In this document: piece by piece, positions 6,038-7,839 of the stretch
Layout of the letters: each line of letters opens with the position of its first letter
Numbering within the stretch: position 1 is the stretch's first letter
Notes under the pieces: generated by a model
Seen by the model: only the letters and a program-made list of their open reading frames with translations
The model's database searches: none
Told to the model about the DNA's origin: nothing
Program-made: the position numbers and the translations under genes
Assembly: GCA_023391395.1 (NCBI GenBank)
Contig: JAEWBA010000090.1
Span: 1 to 7,839, forward strand
Reading direction: 5' to 3'
DNA from: Pseudomonadota bacterium
Lineage (GTDB): Bacteria > Pseudomonadota > Gammaproteobacteria > Burkholderiales > Burkholderiaceae_D
Length of the DNA stretch: 7,839 nt

Positions 6038-6748
6038 TTACACCTCCAACCATTCCTTGCGAATAGCCTCATTGGCGCGCAGTGCCTGGGGGCTGCCCTC
6101 GAAGACGATGGCGCCATGGCCCATGACATACACGCGCTGGGAAATTTCCAAGGCAATGGCCAGCTTTTGTTCCACCAGCAACACCGACACCCCGCGGTTT
6201 TTCAATTCCTTGAGGTATTCGGCGACCAAGTCGACGATCTTGGGGGCCAGTCCCTCGGTGGGTTCATCGATCATGATCAAATCCGGGTCGCCCATCAGGG
6301 TGCGGCACAGGGTCAGCATTTGTTGTTCCCCCCCCGACAAGACACCGGCAGCGGTATGCTGGCGTTCTTTTAAGCGCGGAAACATGTGGTACATGTCGCC
6401 CAAGCTCCAGCGCGGCGCCTGGCCGCTCTTGCGTTTCTTTTCGCCTAAGATCAGGTTTTGATCGACCGTCAAGCCGGGGAACACGGCCCGGTCTTCCGGC
6501 ACATAGCCCAAGCCCTTGTGGGCGATTTCAAAGGCTTTCAAGCCAATCAATTGCTCGCCCTTGAAGCGGATCGATCCTTGGGCATCGACTTGGCCCATGG
6601 CGGCTTTGACGGTGGTGGAGCGCCCCACCCCATTGCGCCCCAAGAGGCTGACGATTTCGCCTTCGCCCACTTGCAGGTCGACCCCATGCAAGACATGGCT
6701 CTTGCCGTAATAGGCATGCAAATCCTGGATTTCCAACAGCGCACTCAT
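6038..6748 (-). CDS. livF: Branched-chain amino acid ABC transporter ATP-binding protein LivF
   Basis: One of the two cytoplasmic ATPases that drive a hydrophobic/branched-chain amino acid (HAAT family) importer; 236 residues, standard length. The Walker A loop reads GRNGVGRST (37-45), with R43 where most ABC proteins have lysine. The signature is LSGGEQQ (137-143), Walker B LIMIDEP (157-163) with E162, followed by TEGLAP. The Q-loop region reads YVPEDR and the switch region VEQ (192-194, Gln instead of His); both are usual for LivF, as in E. coli (VPEGR, LVEQ). The ATG overlaps the livG stop by 4 bases (ATGA), with GAGGT (6755-6759) 6 bases upstream, so translation is probably coupled. The substrate could be leucine/isoleucine/valine, another amino acid or an amide; the binding protein is outside the window. 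Leucine is encoded by TTG at 16 of 30 positions, unlike the next gene downstream. Confidence 0.92.
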   Translation of the reverse strand: MSALLEIQDLHAYYGKSHVLHGVDLQVGEGEIVSLLGRNGVGRSTTVKAAMGQVDAQGSIRFKGEQLIGLKAFEIAHKGLGYVPEDRAVFPGLTVDQNLILGEKKRKSGQAPRWSLGDMYHMFPRLKERQHTAAGVLSGGEQQMLTLCRTLMGDPDLIMIDEPTEGLAPKIVDLVAEYLKELKNRGVSVLLVEQKLAIALEISQRVYVMGHGAIVFEGSPQALRANEAIRKEWLEV

Positions 6749-7536
6749 GCACTCACCTCTTCTTGCGGGGCGTGGCCGCCGAGATAGGCTTCCTGCACCT
6801 TGGGGTTGTTACGGATCTTGGCGGGGGTATCGCAAGCGATGACTTCGCCATACACCACCACGGCAATTTGGTCCGCCAAGCCAAACACCACGCTCATATC
6901 GTGTTCCACCATCAAGAGGGTCTTGCCGACGGTGACTTTGCGGATCAATTCCACGGCATGGTCGGATTCGGAGCGGCTCATGCCGGCAGTGGGTTCATCG
7001 AGCAAGATGACATCGGCGCCGCCGGCAATGGTGATGCCGATTTCCAAGGCACGCTGTTCGGCATAAGTCAACAAGCCGGCCAGGGTATCGCGGCGGCGCT
7101 GCAAGCCAATCAATTCCAGCACGTCTTCGGCGCGGGCATGGGCATCTTTCAAGCCATTCAAGCGGTGCCAAAAGGAATACTTGTACCCGAGCGACCACAA
7201 GACGGCGCAGCGCAAGTTCTCGTACACCGAGAGCCGGTGGAAGATATTGGTGATTTGGAAGCTGCGCGACAGACCCTTGCGGTTGATTTCAAAGGGTTTC
7301 AAGCCGAGGAGGCTGTCGCCATGCAAGCGGATATCGCCGGCAGTGACCGGAAAGCGTCCCGAAATCAAGTTAAACAAGGTGGATTTGCCGGCGCCATTGG
7401 GGCCGATGATGGCAAAGCGCTGGCCTTGCGGCACTTGCAGCGAGGCGCCGCGGATGATTTCGGATTTGCCAAAGCTTTTACGGACGTCTTGCAATTCAAG
7501 CGCGAACTGCGGCGCGTACGGATTCCTGCGACTCAT
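6745..7536 (-). CDS. livG: Branched-chain amino acid ABC transporter ATP-binding protein LivG
   Basis: The second cytoplasmic ATPase of the HAAT-type importer, partner of LivF; 263 residues. Walker A is intact, GPNGAGKST (45-53). The Q-loop glutamine is Q94 in SRSFQIT. The signature motif is the divergent LTYAEQRALEIG (156-167), a LivG-like form of LSGGQ. Walker B is VILLDEP (176-182), with E181 as the likely catalytic glutamate, and the switch histidine is H212 (VEHDM). The C-terminal tail with GEVIACDTPAKIRNNPKVQEAYLG-type sequence (230-253) is typical of LivG. ATG at 7536 overlaps the livM stop in ATGA; GGAGG (7542-7546) ends 5 bases before it. The 37 bases coding for its Walker A region (7364-7400) recur inverted at the right edge of the window. 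Confidence 0.93.
   Translation of the reverse strand: MSRRNPYAPQFALELQDVRKSFGKSEIIRGASLQVPQGQRFAIIGPNGAGKSTLFNLISGRFPVTAGDIRLHGDSLLGLKPFEINRKGLSRSFQITNIFHRLSVYENLRCAVLWSLGYKYSFWHRLNGLKDAHARAEDVLELIGLQRRRDTLAGLLTYAEQRALEIGITIAGGADVILLDEPTAGMSRSESDHAVELIRKVTVGKTLLMVEHDMSVVFGLADQIAVVVYGEVIACDTPAKIRNNPKVQEAYLGGHAPQEEVSA
7364..7400. repeat. Internal livG copy of a 37-bp inverted duplication
   Basis: This stretch inside livG covers the codons of the Walker A motif (residues 47-57, NGAGKSTLFNL). It is repeated without mismatch in opposite orientation at 7803-7839. This copy sits in a normal, uninterrupted livG frame and is clearly the original. Confidence 0.9.
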
Positions 7537-7800
7537 GCGCCCCTCCGGATGCTATCTTCGATTTCGGTATTGACTTCGCCCCACACCGCTTGGAAGGCGC
7601 GCTTGGCAAAGGCAAAGGCCAGGCCGCCTACCGCCAGCAAGGCGATGGCCACGGCCCAGGGGCCGGCGGTGGCAGTGTCGACCAGGGTGCCGAACAAGCG
7701 CATGTGCGTGCCATTGACCGATTCCAGGGTGTAGTGATAGAGCATTTCAATGATCATCACCACGCCGGTGCCGGCCACCAGGCTGGCCGCGCCAAAGGCT
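7533..7800 (-). CDS. livM: Branched-chain amino acid ABC transporter permease LivM, C-terminal fragment
   Basis: Inner-membrane permease of the same importer. Only about the last 88 residues are present, beginning AFGAASLVAGTGVVMI and ending EDSIRRGA. Two hydrophobic stretches are visible: one around the glycine/valine-rich start, and AVAIALLAVGGLAFAFA nearer the C-terminus. LivM proteins usually have 300 or more residues, so most is missing. This is not a simple run-off at the edge. Upstream of about 7800 the frame continues as unrelated residues to a TAA at 7830-7832, because the sequence switches to an inverted piece of livG. The stop codon overlaps the livG start in ATGA. The gene is either broken by a rearrangement or truncated by a chimeric sequence end; the C-terminal part itself looks intact. 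Confidence 0.8.
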
Positions 7801-7802
7801 AG

Positions 7803-7839
7803 CCAATGGCGCCGGCAAATCCACCTTGTTTAACTTGAT
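7803..7839. repeat. Inverted copy of the livG Walker A segment at the window edge
   Basis: The last 37 bases are the exact reverse complement of 7364-7400. Read on the plus strand they encode NGAGKSTLFNL, the livG P-loop. The match ends at 7802/7803, directly beside the point where the livM sequence stops, and continues to the window end, so its true length is unknown. No transposase, terminal repeat or target-site duplication is visible. The simplest reading is a chimeric or fold-back join in the sequence or assembly; a real inversion or inverted duplication is the alternative. Confidence 0.88.

Noticed and set aside
6763..7734. A 323-codon open frame on the plus strand, antisense to livG and livM
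   Set aside because: It is opposite clearly supported transporter genes and shows no family resemblance of its own; it is a by-product of their codon use.
7803..7839. The terminal inverted repeat as the end of a transposon or an invertible promoter switch
   Set aside because: The repeated unit is the livG Walker A coding segment; there is no recombinase gene, target duplication or promoter-like sequence, and the match runs off the window edge.

Overview
The window looks like ordinary chromosomal sequence from a GC-rich proteobacterium, most likely a betaproteobacterium of the Burkholderiales/Oxalobacteraceae kind. That placement is inferred from the overall look of the proteins and gene content, not from any search. 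There are seven protein genes and one or two broken edges. There is no rRNA, tRNA, CRISPR array, insertion sequence or phage gene. I found no convincing undescribed multi-gene system.

Left part (1-2660): the 5' half of serA (D-3-phosphoglycerate dehydrogenase, minus strand, running off the left edge) is divergent from a subclass-I ferredoxin/flavodoxin-NADP reductase gene (fpr, plus strand). Fpr converges, with only 18 bases between stop codons, on a small MscS-family mechanosensitive channel gene (minus strand) that most likely starts at TTG. About 300 gene-poor bases follow.

Middle part (2661-5942): a class A serine beta-lactamase with a twin-arginine signal peptide (minus strand) lies downstream of a bifunctional enoyl-CoA hydratase/3-hydroxyacyl-CoA dehydrogenase of fatty acid beta-oxidation (minus strand). 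A clear intrinsic terminator separates the two, so they should be separate transcripts. A perfect 9-bp inverted repeat sits just upstream of the beta-lactamase start.

Right part (5943-7839): the 3' end of a branched-chain amino acid (HAAT/Liv family) ABC transporter operon on the minus strand, livM-livG-livF, with 4-base ATGA overlaps at both junctions and an intrinsic terminator after livF. Leucine and glutamine codon choice here (many TTG and CAA) differs visibly from the neighbouring beta-oxidation gene.

The most striking anomaly is at the right edge. The livM reading frame loses its family sequence at about 7800. The last 37 bases of the window (7803-7839) are a perfect inverted copy of the Walker A segment of livG (7364-7400). 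This is either a rearrangement or, more likely, a chimeric sequence end, and anyone using this window should treat the final ~40 bases with suspicion.
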